This document shows positions 13,125 to 23,779 of a stretch of 64,000 nt of DNA, one piece after another. A program made the translations under genes and the position numbers. Position 1 is the stretch's first letter. Each line of letters opens with the position of its first letter. Source of the stretch: Cardiocondyla obscurior. Its lineage: Eukaryota; Arthropoda; Insecta; Hymenoptera; Formicidae. The stretch covers positions 806,001-870,000 of the forward strand of contig NC_091879.1 in assembly GCF_019399895.1 (NCBI RefSeq). Direction: 5' to 3'. The notes beneath the pieces were generated by a model, which was not told the DNA's origin, searched no databases, and saw only the letters and a list, made by a program, of their open reading frames with translations.

Positions 13125-14891
13125 TTACTTATGCACGACTTCAGCTTTCAATCGGGCTGCCAGGGCCCTTCGTACTTGAAGTATCGAAGGGTCTACAGCT
13201 TGCGCTGCTTCTAACTCTTGCTGCCCTTTCAAAGTCGCTTCTGCGACCACTCTGGCCGAGCTCGGCCGAGTTTTATTCATTTCTAGCTGTTGGCTTCTAG
13301 CTTCTTTCTTCAAAGCCACGAGCTTATCTCGCCTCGCTTTTAAGTATTCCTGCCTCTTTTTAATATCTTCTGCGCTTGTCTGCAATGATAATGCGAACTC
13401 TCATATGTATGAACAAGTATTTGTATTAGTATCAGCTAACACAGAATATTACCGCAATATTCTGCGTTGGCTGGGACTTAATTATAAATGAATCGAGTGT
13501 AAGTACCTCTTCTTCATCGGATTTCTTAATCGAGGTCGGTATTGGCTTCAGAGGCTTGGTCTTTTTAAGTTGATTCACCGCCTCTTTTTCAGCGGCTGTG
13601 CTAGCGTACTCGACTTCTTCCGCTGATTCGTCCTCCGACGTGTTTTGAGAGTTATCCTTTGATTTTCTTAACGCTTCCTCCAGTAGCGCCCTTTCGTTGT
13701 GATACTCGGCGGCCAAACGCTCGTGTTCAGCAATCAATGTTGTTTCTGATGATATGCCTGGCTCTTCTTCCTCGCCTTGATCTTCCAAAGCATGCTTGCT
13801 GCATATAGAAAAGACACATAATTTCCATTTCTTGAATACATAAGTCATTCTGATTTTTATCGTGTTAATTCTTGTGCATTGCTTGTGTTAACTAGTATAT
13901 TAACATATTTGTAATACAACCCAAGATGCAGGAAGACAAAATAATATAAATTTGTCGTCAAATTGATATTATTTTGATTGTCTGATCTCTTAGAAACGTA
14001 CTGTATCAAATCCTCCATGACGAGTTCATCATCAAGGAACCCGTCCGTCTCATATACGAGAGAAGCAGGTGTGAGACCGTATTTCTGCTCAATCATATTT
14101 AATGCTTGCAGCTGCAGCTCCAGATTCTTTTGTATCATCATCCTTTTGAATATCTCGTACTCATTCGCCGCCCATATTTGTTCGAACAAATTCTGCAAAG
14201 TACGTAGCAGAACGTACAATTTTTACATTACTATCATTTACTTTTACAAATGTATTAATTTTTAAATATTATATACAATGCCAATCTCTTTCTTTTAACG
14301 TTGAACGTACACAGAGTTCTTTTTTAATCTTACAGTAGTGATAATGATCGTACTTGTTGGAAATGTATTGGAATCTTTGTATCCCTGTTTACTGTACAGG
14401 CGTGCTCGAACTGTTCCGGTGTAATACCCATATCTTCCATGAAACATCCGAGCAGCAAGTCGACTAAATTCTTGTACTCTTGATATATTTTCCGGTATTC
14501 CTCGCAATCTTCGGTGTTGGCCTCGAAAACTGCAAAATAGGAACTGATATATTTATCCACTTTATTGCCGATAATTGCGTCTTGCTACGTATCACTAAAG
14601 TTATTAAAAAAAAAGAAAAAAAAAAAAAAGATAAGTCTACAAGTACATCTGAAGAACTGTAACATTTTTATTAGATTTCTTTCTTTTTTTTTCTTACTGT
14701 ATATTAAAATTTTTTATTGAGGAGCCAACAAGCTTTGTTGAAAGATAAATGTAAAAAGAGGGACTTCGATGGCCGTACAAACCGAGGGATTTTTCCTCGA
14801 TGAAGGTCAACAGAGGCGAAGACCATATCGGACCTTGCAAAAACCCAATTAAGGAATCGAACACCCAAGCGCTGTCATCTTTGTCGTTCAT
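13125..14891 (-). CDS. Cfap36: CFAP36 (CCDC104) homologue, BART-like domain protein
   Basis: Five exons on the minus strand: 14891-14783, 14529-14354, 14192-14002, 13798-13507 and 13379-13125, together about 340 aa (human CFAP36 is 342). The start MNDKDDSAWVFDSLIGFLQG matches the beginning of the BART-like helical domain, followed by DCEEYRKIYQEYKNLVD, MEDMGITPEQFEHAC and MMIQKNLELQLQALNMIEQ. The second half is acidic and coiled-coil-like (HERLAAEYHNERALLEEAL), and the tail contains EYLKARRDKLVALKKEARS and the closing RRALAARLKAEVVHK. In the family the BART-like domain binds ARL3 at cilia. Exon 3 is joined through the GTACGT donor just upstream of 14002 because only this keeps the frame into KHALEDQGEEEE. 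The phosphatase gene lies upstream on the same strand. Confidence 0.93.
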
Positions 14892-15919
14892 TTTACCCGG
14901 AAATTGTTTGCAATATTACTTCGCGAACTCGCACACCGATCTACAATCGCACGCCCTCGACGTGAATACTTATTTCTTACCCTCGGCAAGTTGTAGCCAT
15001 AGTTACAGCGGACAAAACATGAGCCGTCGAAATTAGACTTGCGCCGATATTATTTATCAGAATCGATGCACGTGTCTTTTTCCAATCGAAAAAGTAATGC
15101 AGATAGGCGGAAGGCATCACTGTAAAATGTAAAAAAGTGAATATTTCCATGCTCATTTCGGTAAATGTCAAAAATAGAAAAATGTCTTTCTTTCGTGGAT
15201 TTCTTACTTATGTTTTAGATAATAAGAATGAAATAATACTAACGTTTATTACTAAGATATCATTGCGAGTTAAGATAAAAGGTTCATTTTCGTAAAACAA
15301 TAGAAAAATATCATACCCTTTGGGAATATGTGAAACATATGTTAATTAATTCGTAGTTCCTAATTTTTCTTCTGTATTTTTTTATTAATTAATCCCAAAT
15401 TTGTCGTGCTTAGAAAATAAATTTGTGACATTCGCATTCATAACTTTAACGTCGATTCGACGTAACGATTGCTAATGTAAATCATGTAATTTTATCTTTT
15501 TCAGTTGAGGTTATCCGTCAACTATGAAGTATGACGACAGAGATCGACGACCGTGCGTTCTAGCAGCGCGTTAAGGAACCTTTCGACCGCCGGTCGGACC
15601 GATAATGGCGTGGTCACTTTTGATTTCTTTTGGTCTATTACATTTACGAACTGGTTGCATCATCGATCGATGACATCGATCTTCGTAGGAGTTTCATTGT
15701 TATTAAAGACATGTTAAATAAAAATTATCCAGCTTTTTTAGTTTTATTTCTGTTCACTTTATTAAAATAATTTTTAATAAATAAACAACGGCTAAATATT
15801 TAAATCTGTACAGATTTTTTACAATTATTTTTTAAATTAATTATAATGTAACATTGTTAAAATATACACAACTGTTTCATTTAAACAATCTCATAATAAA
15901 GTTATTTTTCAGCACTCAA
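14892..15919. other. Intergenic region between phosphatase and CFAP36 genes
   Basis: This is the promoter side of the CFAP36 gene and the 3' side of the phosphatase gene. It is AT-rich except for a short CpG-containing block near 15540-15610. No open frame with family features was found on either strand. Confidence 0.45.
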
Positions 15920-17170
15920 TTATATTGCAGATGTTAAATTAGTTAAACGCTGCCTTCGTAATTTATTATCCAATTGTGCTAATTGCCGAAGAAAACCTGT
16001 ATTTGGATGAACGTCTCGATTTGCTCGGATTAATCGTATAGCATCAACAGCTAACATATTTCTTTTTATCATTAAATATGCTAGAACACACGTAGCACTA
16101 CGAGATACACCTTGCATGCAATGTACGAATACTTTGCCTGTAAAAGTTAAATTTTAATTTACGTATGGCGTAATGTGCAACAAAATATAGAGAACATAAT
16201 AATATAGTCAAATTACCTTTTACAGATATTGCCTCATCAATAAAATTAGCTGCTGTATAAAAATATTTACTAATATCCTCGCTAGGTAAATCTTTAACTT
16301 GTAAGCCAAGATATTTTATTGATGTATCTGCATAATAATTGGCATCTGTATTTACAAATCCAAACCTTTTTCCCTCAGCAGCATTTAATAAATGTGTTAT
16401 ACCTAATATTTCAAGATATTTCTTGTTCTTGGCTGTAATACTTTATAAGAAAAGAGTTTAAATGTTATTTTAAGTTTAACCATTTATTTTATTTTATTTT
16501 CTACTTACCCATCACCAATAAATATTCCAGGATATACTTCATCACAATCAATTTCTTGTTGAGCACGATATTGTGTTTTGTCAAGATTAGGATCAATTCC
16601 AGGCAATGGTTTAAATCCAACTACTTTTGTTGCTGCAATAGCACACGTTAATTGATGTTCTGTGGTGTCTTCATTAAATAACATCTAAGAATAAAAGGTT
16701 TACAACAAATAAATATATAAATAACCAATAATAGAATATTATTTTAATTTTTTATGATTTCTATATCTTACAATAATAGATTTTATGCAAATTAATGTTT
16801 AGAGAATATATTATACTTTCTATATAGTTTTGTAATACTTACATTATGCTTTCTTTCCATGTTGTATATTATTTTGATTATGTGGAAGATATCAGTTTCA
16901 CACCATTCTAATTAAACACATGAAAAATATAAGTTTTACACTTTATATGATTTTTCGTAACCCAAATCTCAAACAATTGTTCTACTGTAAATAAAAAACA
17001 ATAAAAATTTTAGTCATTGTTTAACGAAAAATAACTTATTTGTTTTTTTTTGTTCTTACAGACACTGTCATTAGAAATTTTACACGAATACAATGGACGT
17101 GAGAAAGAATAAACTGACATTCCATACCTTGCCAGAAAAGGAAAGGTGCCAAACACCAAGTGCTAATCAT
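15920..17170 (-). CDS. Dual-specificity protein phosphatase (VHR/DUSP3-like)
   Basis: Secure exons on the minus strand are 16907-16843, 16684-16509, 16440-16217 and 16137-15920. The catalytic signature is intact: VHCMQGVSRSATCVLAY contains the nucleophile Cys and the invariant Arg of HCx5R. The DLPSEDI segment upstream probably holds the general-acid Asp, and the substrate loop reads VYPGIFIGDG. These features fit a small cytosolic or nuclear phosphatase for phospho-Tyr/Thr substrates. The first exon is uncertain. Exon 2 (LEWCETDIFHIIK) is open upstream only to its acceptor and starts in phase 1. Two upstream ATG exons fit that phase: 17170-17128 (MISTWCLAPFLFWQ, GTATGG donor), whose ATG lies in the transposon target duplication, or 17510-17489 (MSDHTQL, GTAAGT donor) inside the transposon arm. 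Total length would be about 241 or 234 aa. A third possibility is the internal Met of MERKHN. Confidence 0.9.
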
Positions 17171-17173
17171 AGG
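17166..17173. repeat. Left 8-bp target site duplication
   Basis: ATCATAGG directly abuts the left end CAGTGGTCGC. The same eight bases follow the right end at 23283-23290. An exact 8-bp duplication is the signature of hAT (or P/Merlin) transposition. Confidence 0.93.
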
Positions 17174-17488
17174 CAGTGGTCGCAGATTTTAGACGGGCAA
17201 CATATGCACACTAGGCACAATGCCGTGTCCGTGTGTGCCCGTAGCGCCTACTAATGCCTCGGACGCAGAGAACCCAACTCGGAATCGCGGCTTCCACGCG
17301 TTCAGATACAGAGGCTCGTCCGTGTGAAGCCAGCGTTTCAGCTGCCGTCGGATAGAAGAACAGGCCAGACCTATACACTGTCTGTCCTGTTCTTTCGTGA
17401 CGTCGTCGGCTAAGATATATCGCAGATCCGCTTCTTGGTAACATCGCGGAGTCTTAAATAATTTTAAGTAGTACGAAATCCGACTTAC

Positions 17489-17510
17489 CCAATTGTGTAT
17501 GATCCGACAT
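17489..17510 (-). CDS. Candidate phosphatase first exon inside transposon arm
   Basis: On the minus strand this reads ATG TCG GAT CAT ACA CAA TTG G followed by GTAAGT, a near-consensus donor. The single leftover G joins with the AA that opens the phosphatase exon at 16907 to make a Glu codon, so the spliced protein would begin MSDHTQLEWCETDIF. The sequence upstream (17520-17620) is AT-rich and could act as a promoter. Phase agreement alone has a one-in-three chance, so this is a hypothesis. Confidence 0.35.
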
Positions 17511-17664
17511 TTTCAAGATATAATATAATATAAATTTTTAATGTAAAATGCAACAAAAATTTTCCGTCCCACTTAAACAGACTGCGGACTGTCGGTTGTA
17601 CATATTTTTAATATTTTCTGTAAGTACGACCGGTGTGGTTAAAAATTTTGATGCATTCTACACA

Positions 17665-18995
17665 TCACTCATACCTAGTTTAAATTATTATAAAACAAGG
17701 AAAAATTGTTCGAATAGGACTTTAAAACTACTAAAATACGCGTCGCACAATCCGGCGTAACGCGAATCTCAAGCAGCAGATGCCAATTTCCCGAATTGCG
17801 TGCAGTAGCGCACGCACTATCAGTCACGGCTAACGAAACAGAAAACGACACTCCGCGAGGGACCGACGAATACTCCGGGCTGTACAACGATCAATTAAAA
17901 AATAAATTGAAAACGCGAATTATAACCCGAGAGCGCGAAACAATATTCCGATCACGAGAAAAGCGACCTTGTTTTATAATAACTTAAACACAACACCCCG
18001 TATAATATACAAAAACGCAAAACTGTACACTCACACTCATACTCATACTCATACTCATACTCATACTCATACTCATACTCATACTCATACTCATACTCAC
18101 ACTCACTCACATAATATTCACCGCGCATTTTATTACAATATCACTCATACTTAGTTTAAATTATTATAAAACAAGGAAAAATTGTTCGAATAGGACTTAT
18201 AAAACTACTAAAATACGCGTCGCACAATCCGGCGTAACGCGAATCTCAAGCAGCAGATGCCAATTTCCCGAATTGCGTGCAGTAGCGCACGCACTATCAG
18301 TCACGGCTAACGAAACAGAAAACGACACTCCGCGAGGGACCGACGAATACTCCGGGCTGTACAACGATCAATTAAAAAATAAATTGAAAACGCGAATTAT
18401 AACCCGAGAGCGCGAAACAATATTCCGATCACGAGAAAAGCGACCTTGTTTTATAATAACTTAAACACAACACCCCGTATAATATACAAAAACGCAAAAC
18501 TGTACGCTCACACTCACACTCGCTCACATAATATTCACCGCGCACTTCATAACACTATGACTCATATTCACCGCGCATTTTATTACAATATCACTCATAC
18601 TTAGTTTAAATTATTATAAAACAAGGAAAAATTGTTCGAATAGGACTTATAAAACTACTAAAATACGCGTCGCACAATCCGGCGTAACGCGAATCTCAAG
18701 CAGCAGATGCCAATTTCCCGAATTGCGTGCAGTAGCGCACGCACTATCAGTCACGGCTAACGAAACAAAAAACGACACTCCGCGAGGGACCGACGAATAC
18801 TCCGGGCTGTACAACGATCAATTAAAAAATAAATTGAAAACGCGAATTATAACCCGAGAGCGCGAAACAATATTCCGATCACGAGAAAAGCGACCTTGTT
18901 TTATAATAACTTAAACACAACACCCCGTATAATATACAAAAACGCAAAACTGTACGCTCACACTCACACTCGCTCACATAATATTCACCGCGCAT
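17665..18995 (+). repeat. Three tandem units in left arm
   Basis: Units start at TCACTCATAC: 17665, 18141 and 18591, so the periods are 476 and 450 bases. The length difference comes mainly from the hexamer array at the end of the first unit. Each unit holds a 16-base inverted repeat, TTATTATAAAACAAGG against CCTTGTTTTATAATAA (17685-17700 and 17967-17982 in unit 1), so each unit can form its own hairpin inside the larger palindrome. Confidence 0.9.
18034..18112 (+). repeat. ACTCAT hexamer minisatellite (left arm)
   Basis: About a dozen copies of ACTCAT, degenerating to ACTCAC at the edges. Units 2 and 3 of the same arm have only a few degenerate copies at the matching place, so the array expanded in one unit. 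Confidence 0.9.
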
Positions 18996-19059
18996 TAGAT
19001 CGCTCGCAGGATAGTCCACGACGCTTCCGTTAAATCCTCGATCTTGACAAAAGAAATAT

Positions 19060-19108
19060 GATGTATCTTGATGTATCTTGATGTATCTTGATGTATCTTG
19101 ATGTATCG
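19060..19108 (+). repeat. 10-bp repeat GATGTATCTT (left arm)
   Basis: Four perfect copies of GATGTATCTT and a fifth that diverges at its end. Confidence 0.9.
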
Positions 19109-21357
19109 TCGATGAAACTTTTATTTAATTATTACTCCTCAAGGCGCTGACTCATCGAAGTGACCGTGAACTTAAACTTGAACTCCGGTAGAGAACAGTT
19201 ATCCCCCCTTTACACATCCGTTCCCGACTACATTTAGGCGCGAAATGAGGGTAGCGCGGTCGTGATAACGGTACTTATGTTGGGGGGGTAATTAATTGGC
19301 GCACTAGGGAAAAAACGTTCCCACCTATCAGGTGATAAGAGAAGGGTTGTAATTGGTCGGCATGGGGATGATACCGCGAGTGTCCAATGAGTGTGAAAAA
19401 TTTTGTATTGCGACCCGTTTATTTTTACCGTTATGCGCACTTTTTTGGCGCCGTTCATTCCGCTGACAACAAACTTTTTGAAAAATAGCGGATGCAAAGC
19501 GTGCGCATGGTTTGTTTTAATATTCAAAAAAGAAAATAATTTAACCGGCTATGGACAATTTTTTCCCGCGAAGCATACTCGTAAAGGCAATTATTTAGAC
19601 ATTTGTCGGTATAAGAAAAAGAGAGTTCGCAGTTTTACAATAAGTTAATCCGTAGAAAGCGAGTGATAACGTGCAAAAAAGCCACTCAATTATTTCGACG
19701 ATTATTGTGAATAAAAATTAGACATGTCGCTTCTCATCCGCGATATCGTAAAGTCAAATAGAGCTTTAGTGACCAGCACGCGCGAGTGATTTTCAGATAC
19801 GCGGTGTAAAACGAACCCCGCTAATTAAATTATATGTAGAAATTTAATCCGCTCATTAACAATAAACGATCCGATCGATGGCGTTCGTTTTAATCAAGAA
19901 ACGTGAGATTGAGTTATCGCATAATAGCTACGCGCATTAAAGCGCGTTTCACCGATACACATATCGGCAAAAATTCTAAATAAATTTATACTCGTTCGCA
20001 ATCGAAATCTTTCTCTGTACGCGCCGAAATCTCTGACGGTCGGTCTAGTTGCGGAGCCTCGTGGGTGCGGACGCGTCGTTAATCGCTCCGCAATTACGCG
20101 TATTTAATTATAAAATCATTATAAAATCTTTTTATTTTACTGTTAAGTTTATATTTCTGCTCTCATCTTATAACTCGGCGATGTTAGTGTGAAGCGAATC
20201 TGTGATAACTGCCGGCGACGCCGCGAAAGAGTAGGACAGTCACTGTCCTACTCTTTCGCGGCGTCGCCGGCAGTTATCACAGATTCGCTTCACACTAACA
20301 TCGCCGAGTTATAAGATGAGAGCAGAAATATAAACTTAACAGTAAAATAAAAAGATTTTATAATGATTTTATAATTAAATACGCGTAATTGCGGAGCGAT
20401 TAACGACGCGTCCGCACCCACGAGGCTCCGCAACTAGACCGACCGTCAGAGATTTCGGCGCGTACAGAGAAAGATTTCGATTGCGAACGAGTATAAATTT
20501 ATTTAGAATTTTTGCCGATATGTGTATCGGTGAAACGCGCTTTAATGCGCGTAGCTATTATGCGATAACTCAATCTCACGTTTCTTGATTAAAACGAACG
20601 CCATCGATCGGATCGTTTATTGTTAATGAGCGGATTAAATTTCTACATATGAGCGGGGTTCGTTTTACACCGCGTATCTGAAAATCACTCGCGCGTGCTG
20701 GTCACTAAAGCTCTATTTGACTTAACGATATCGCGGATGAGAAGCGACATGTCTAATTTTTATTCACAATAATCGTCGAAATAATTGAGTGGCTTTTTTG
20801 CACGTTATCACTCTCGCTTTCTACGGATTAACTTATTGTAAAACTGCGAACTCTCTTTTTCTTATACCGACAAATGTCTAAATAATTGCCTTTACGAGTA
20901 TGCTTCGCGGGAAAAAATTGTCCATAGCCGGTTAAATTATTTTCTTTTTGAATATTAAACAAACCATGCGCACGCTTTGCATCCGCTATTTTTCAAAAGT
21001 TTGTTGTCAGCGGAATGAACGGCGCCAAAAAGTGCGCATAACGGTAAAAATAAACGGGTCGCAATACAAAATTTTCACACTCATTGGACACTCGCGGTAT
21101 CATCCCCATGCCGACCAATTACAACCCTCTCTTATCACCTGATAGGTGGGAACGTTTTCCCTAGTGCGCCAATTAATTACCCCAACATAAGTACCGTTAT
21201 CACGACCGCGCTACCCTCATTTCGCGCCTAAATGTAGTCGGGAACGGATGTGTAAAGGGGGGATAACTGTTCTCTACCGGAGTTCAAGTTTAAGTTCACG
21301 GTCACTTCGATGAGTCAACGCCTTGAGGAGTAATAATTAAATAAAAGTTTCATCGAC

Positions 21358-21406
21358 GATACATCAAGATACATCAAGATACATCAAGATACATCAAGAT
21401 ACATCA
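21358..21406 (-). repeat. 10-bp repeat, mirror copy (right arm)
   Basis: Four or five copies of ACATCAAGAT, the reverse complement of the left-arm array and equal to it in copy number. Confidence 0.9.
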
Positions 21407-21469
21407 TATTTCTTTTGTCAAGATCGAGGATTTAACGGAAGCGTCGTGGACTATCCTGCGAGCGATCTA

Positions 21470-22791
21470 ATGCGCGGTGAATATTATGTGAGCGAGTGTG
21501 AGTGTGAGCGTACAGTTTTGCGTTTTTGTATATTATACGGGGTGTTGTGTTTAAGTTATTATAAAACAAGGTCGCTTTTCTCGTGATCGGAATATTGTTT
21601 CGCGCTCTCGGGTTATAATTCGCGTTTTCAATTTATTTTTAATTGATCGTTGTACTGCCCGGAGTATTCGTCGGTCCCTCGCGGAGTGTCGTTTTGTTTC
21701 GTTAGCCGTGACTGATAGTGCGTGCGCTACTGCACGCAATTCGGGAAATTGGCATCTGCTGCTTGAGATTCGCGTTACGCCGGATTGTGCGACGCGTATT
21801 TTAGTAGTTTTATAAGTCCTATTCGAACAATTTTTCCTTGTTTTATAATAATTTAAACTAAGTATGAGTGATATTGTAATAAAATGCGCGGTGAATATGA
21901 GTCATAGTGTTATGAAGTGCGCGGTGAATATTATGTGAGCGAGTGTGAGTGTGAGCGTACAGTTTTGCGTTTTATATACGGGGTGTTGTGTTTAAGTTAT
22001 TATAAAACAAGGTCGCTTTTCTCGTGATCGGAATATTGTTTCGCGCTCTCGGGTTATAATTCGCGTTTTCAATTTATTTTTTAATTGATCGTTGTACAGC
22101 CCGGAGTATTCGTCGGTCCCTCGCGGAGTGTCGTTTTCTGTTTCGTTAGCCGTGACTGATAGTGCGTGCGCTACTGCACGCAATTCGGGAAATTGGCATC
22201 TGCTGCTTGAGATTCGCGTTACGCCGGATTGTGCGACGCGTATTTTAGTAGTTTTATAAGTCCTATTCGAACAATTTTTCCTTGTTTTATAATAATTTAA
22301 ACTAAGTATGAGTGATATTGTAATAAAATGCGCGGTGAATATTATGTGAGTGAGTGTGAGTATGAGTATGAGTATGAGTATGAGTATGAGTATGAGTATG
22401 AGTATGAGTATGAGTGTGAGTGTGAGCGTACAGTTTTGCGTTTTTGTATATTATACGGGGTGTTGTGTTTAAGTTATTATAAAACAAGGTCGCTTTTCTC
22501 GTGATCGGAATATTGTTTCGCGCTCTCGGGTTATAATTCGCGTTTTCAATTTATTTTTTAATTGATCGTTGTACAGCCCGGAGTATTCGTCGGTCCCTCG
22601 CGGAGTGTCGTTTTCTGTTTCGTTAGCCGTGACTGATAGTGCGTGCGCTACTGCACGCAATTCGGGAAATTGGCATCTGCTGCTTGAGATTCGCGTTACG
22701 CCGGATTGTGCGACGCGTATTTTAGTAGTTTTAAAGTCCTATTCGAACAATTTTTCCTTGTTTTATAATAATTTAAACTAGGTATGAGTGA
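21470..22791 (-). repeat. Three tandem units in right arm
   Basis: Mirror copies of the left units, with boundaries marked by GTATGAGTGA at about 21862, 22306 and 22782 (periods about 444 and 476). The near-matching periods on both sides show the triplication existed before, or was copied together with, the arm duplication. Confidence 0.88.
22349..22426 (-). repeat. ATGAGT hexamer minisatellite (right arm)
   Basis: Mirror of the left hexamer array, with a copy number that appears slightly lower. It sits in the outermost unit, as in the left arm. Confidence 0.88.
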
Positions 22792-22945
22792 TGTGTAGAA
22801 TGCATCAAAATTTTTAACCACACCGGTCGTACTTACAGAAAATATTAAAAATATGTACAACCGACAGTCCGCAGTCTGTTTAAGTGGGACGGAAAATTTT
22901 TGTTGCATTTTACATTAAAAATTTATATTATATTATATCTTGAAA

Positions 22946-22967
22946 ATGTCGGATCATACACAATTGG
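22946..22967 (+). CDS. Mirror copy of candidate first exon in right arm
   Basis: The right arm of the palindrome carries the same ATG-plus-GTAAGT block, on the plus strand and pointing toward the PAGR1 gene at 23780. It could splice to a 5' UTR acceptor such as the one ending near 23701 (tgtattcag), but that frame soon reaches a stop, so here it would at most supply a leader and not coding sequence. Confidence 0.2.
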
Positions 22968-23282
22968 GTAAGTCGGATTTCGTACTACTTAAAATTATTT
23001 AAGACTCCGCGATGTTACCAAGAAGCGGATCTGCGATATATCTTAGCCGACGACGTCACGAAAGAACAGGACAGACAGTGTATAGGTCTGGCCTGTTCTT
23101 CTATCCGACGGCAGCTGAAACGCTGGCTTCACACGGACGAGCCTCTGTATCTGAACGCGTGGAAGCCGCGATTCCGAGTTGAGTTCTCTGCGTCCGAGGC
23201 ATTAGCAGGCGCTACGGGCACACACGGACACGGCATTGTGCCTAGTGTGCGTATGTTGCCCGTCTAAAATCTGCGACCACTG

Positions 23283-23290
23283 ATCATAGG
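23283..23290. repeat. Right 8-bp target site duplication
   Basis: ATCATAGG directly follows the right terminus and matches 17166-17173 exactly. Confidence 0.93.
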
Positions 23291-23779
23291 CAGAGCCTCT
23301 ATGATAGAGGATGTGGAGGATGTAGAGGTAAATAGCACGTTAGACCGGTTTGACTGAATCGATGTACGAAGTTAGAAAAAAATAGCATGTGCTTTGAAGA
23401 GATTTTATCTCTCTCTTTCTCCCTCCCTCCCTCTCTCTCTCTCTCTCCCTCCCTCCCTCTCTTTCTCTCTCTCTCTCTCTATCTCTCTCTCTCGTCTATG
23501 ACGTTGCTATGACGTTTACCTGTTTCCCATCTGAACTTGTTTCATTTGCTTTATTAAACGGCAAACAATGGATAAATTAAAAAAACATTTATTTAATTAC
23601 TTGTGATATATGAAAAAAAGATCTTTAGAGAAAAACATTCATGTGTAAGTTAAGAATTATGATAAATTAATTAATGTGTCATTGCATGTACGTGTATTCA
23701 GTGAAACATAACCTCACAATGAGAACGTTCTAGTGTTTTTTGTAAAAAATCCATTAAAAGTTATAAACTTATCAAAAAC
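23291..23779. other. PAGR1 promoter/5' UTR with CT-rich tract
   Basis: A CT-rich microsatellite runs from about 23409 to 23494 (mixed CTCT, CCCT and TTTC). After it comes AT-rich sequence up to the PAGR1 start codon. Without the transposon, the phosphatase and PAGR1 start codons would be only about 0.5 kb apart, so this was probably a shared bidirectional promoter. Confidence 0.55.

Larger units (their letters stand above)
17174..20240 (+). repeat. Left arm of palindrome
   Basis: Reverse complement of 20242-23282 over its full length, apart from small indels and scattered substitutions. It is 3067 bases long. Order from outside in: terminal block with candidate exon (17174-17660), three tandem units (17665-18995), 10-bp repeat array (19060-19108), then unique sequence to the centre. 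Confidence 0.92.
17174..23282. mobile_element. 6.1-kb palindromic foldback DNA transposon, hAT-like
   Basis: The element begins CAGTGGTCGCAGATTTT and ends with the reverse complement AAAATCTGCGACCACTG, and is flanked by an 8-bp direct duplication. The ends resemble the CAGTGGT termini common in hAT elements. The whole element is one inverted repeat: the left arm is 17174-20240, the centre is the single base 20241 inside GGACAGT-C-ACTGTCC, and the right arm is 20242-23282. The arms are nearly identical but differ by small indels. For example, the left arm has a few extra bases near 19828-19835 and different homopolymer lengths near 19283, 19311 and 19346. No transposase-like frame exists, so it is non-autonomous. 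Each arm contains three tandem units, a hexamer array, a 10-bp repeat array and about 1.2 kb of unique sequence next to the centre. It is inserted between the divergent phosphatase and PAGR1 genes. Confidence 0.92.
20242..23282 (-). repeat. Right arm of palindrome
   Basis: 3041 bases, the mirror of the left arm. The first tandem unit after the inner region (about 21540-21740) carries an indel that shifts the frame conserved in the other units, and the middle unit lacks a few bases near 21970. The arms are therefore not maintained as exact copies. Confidence 0.92.

Noticed and set aside
17093..17232. Plus-strand frame beginning MDVRKNKLTFHTLPEKE that runs into the transposon
   Set aside because: The frame stops inside the transposon, its pre-insertion continuation ends quickly at a stop, and it has no family features. 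The opposite strand carries the better supported phosphatase first exon.
17796..18914. Three identical 63-codon frames beginning MRAVAHALSVTANE in the transposon units
   Set aside because: They start with TTG, not ATG, they repeat only because the unit repeats, and one mirror copy is frameshifted without apparent effect. No domain is visible.
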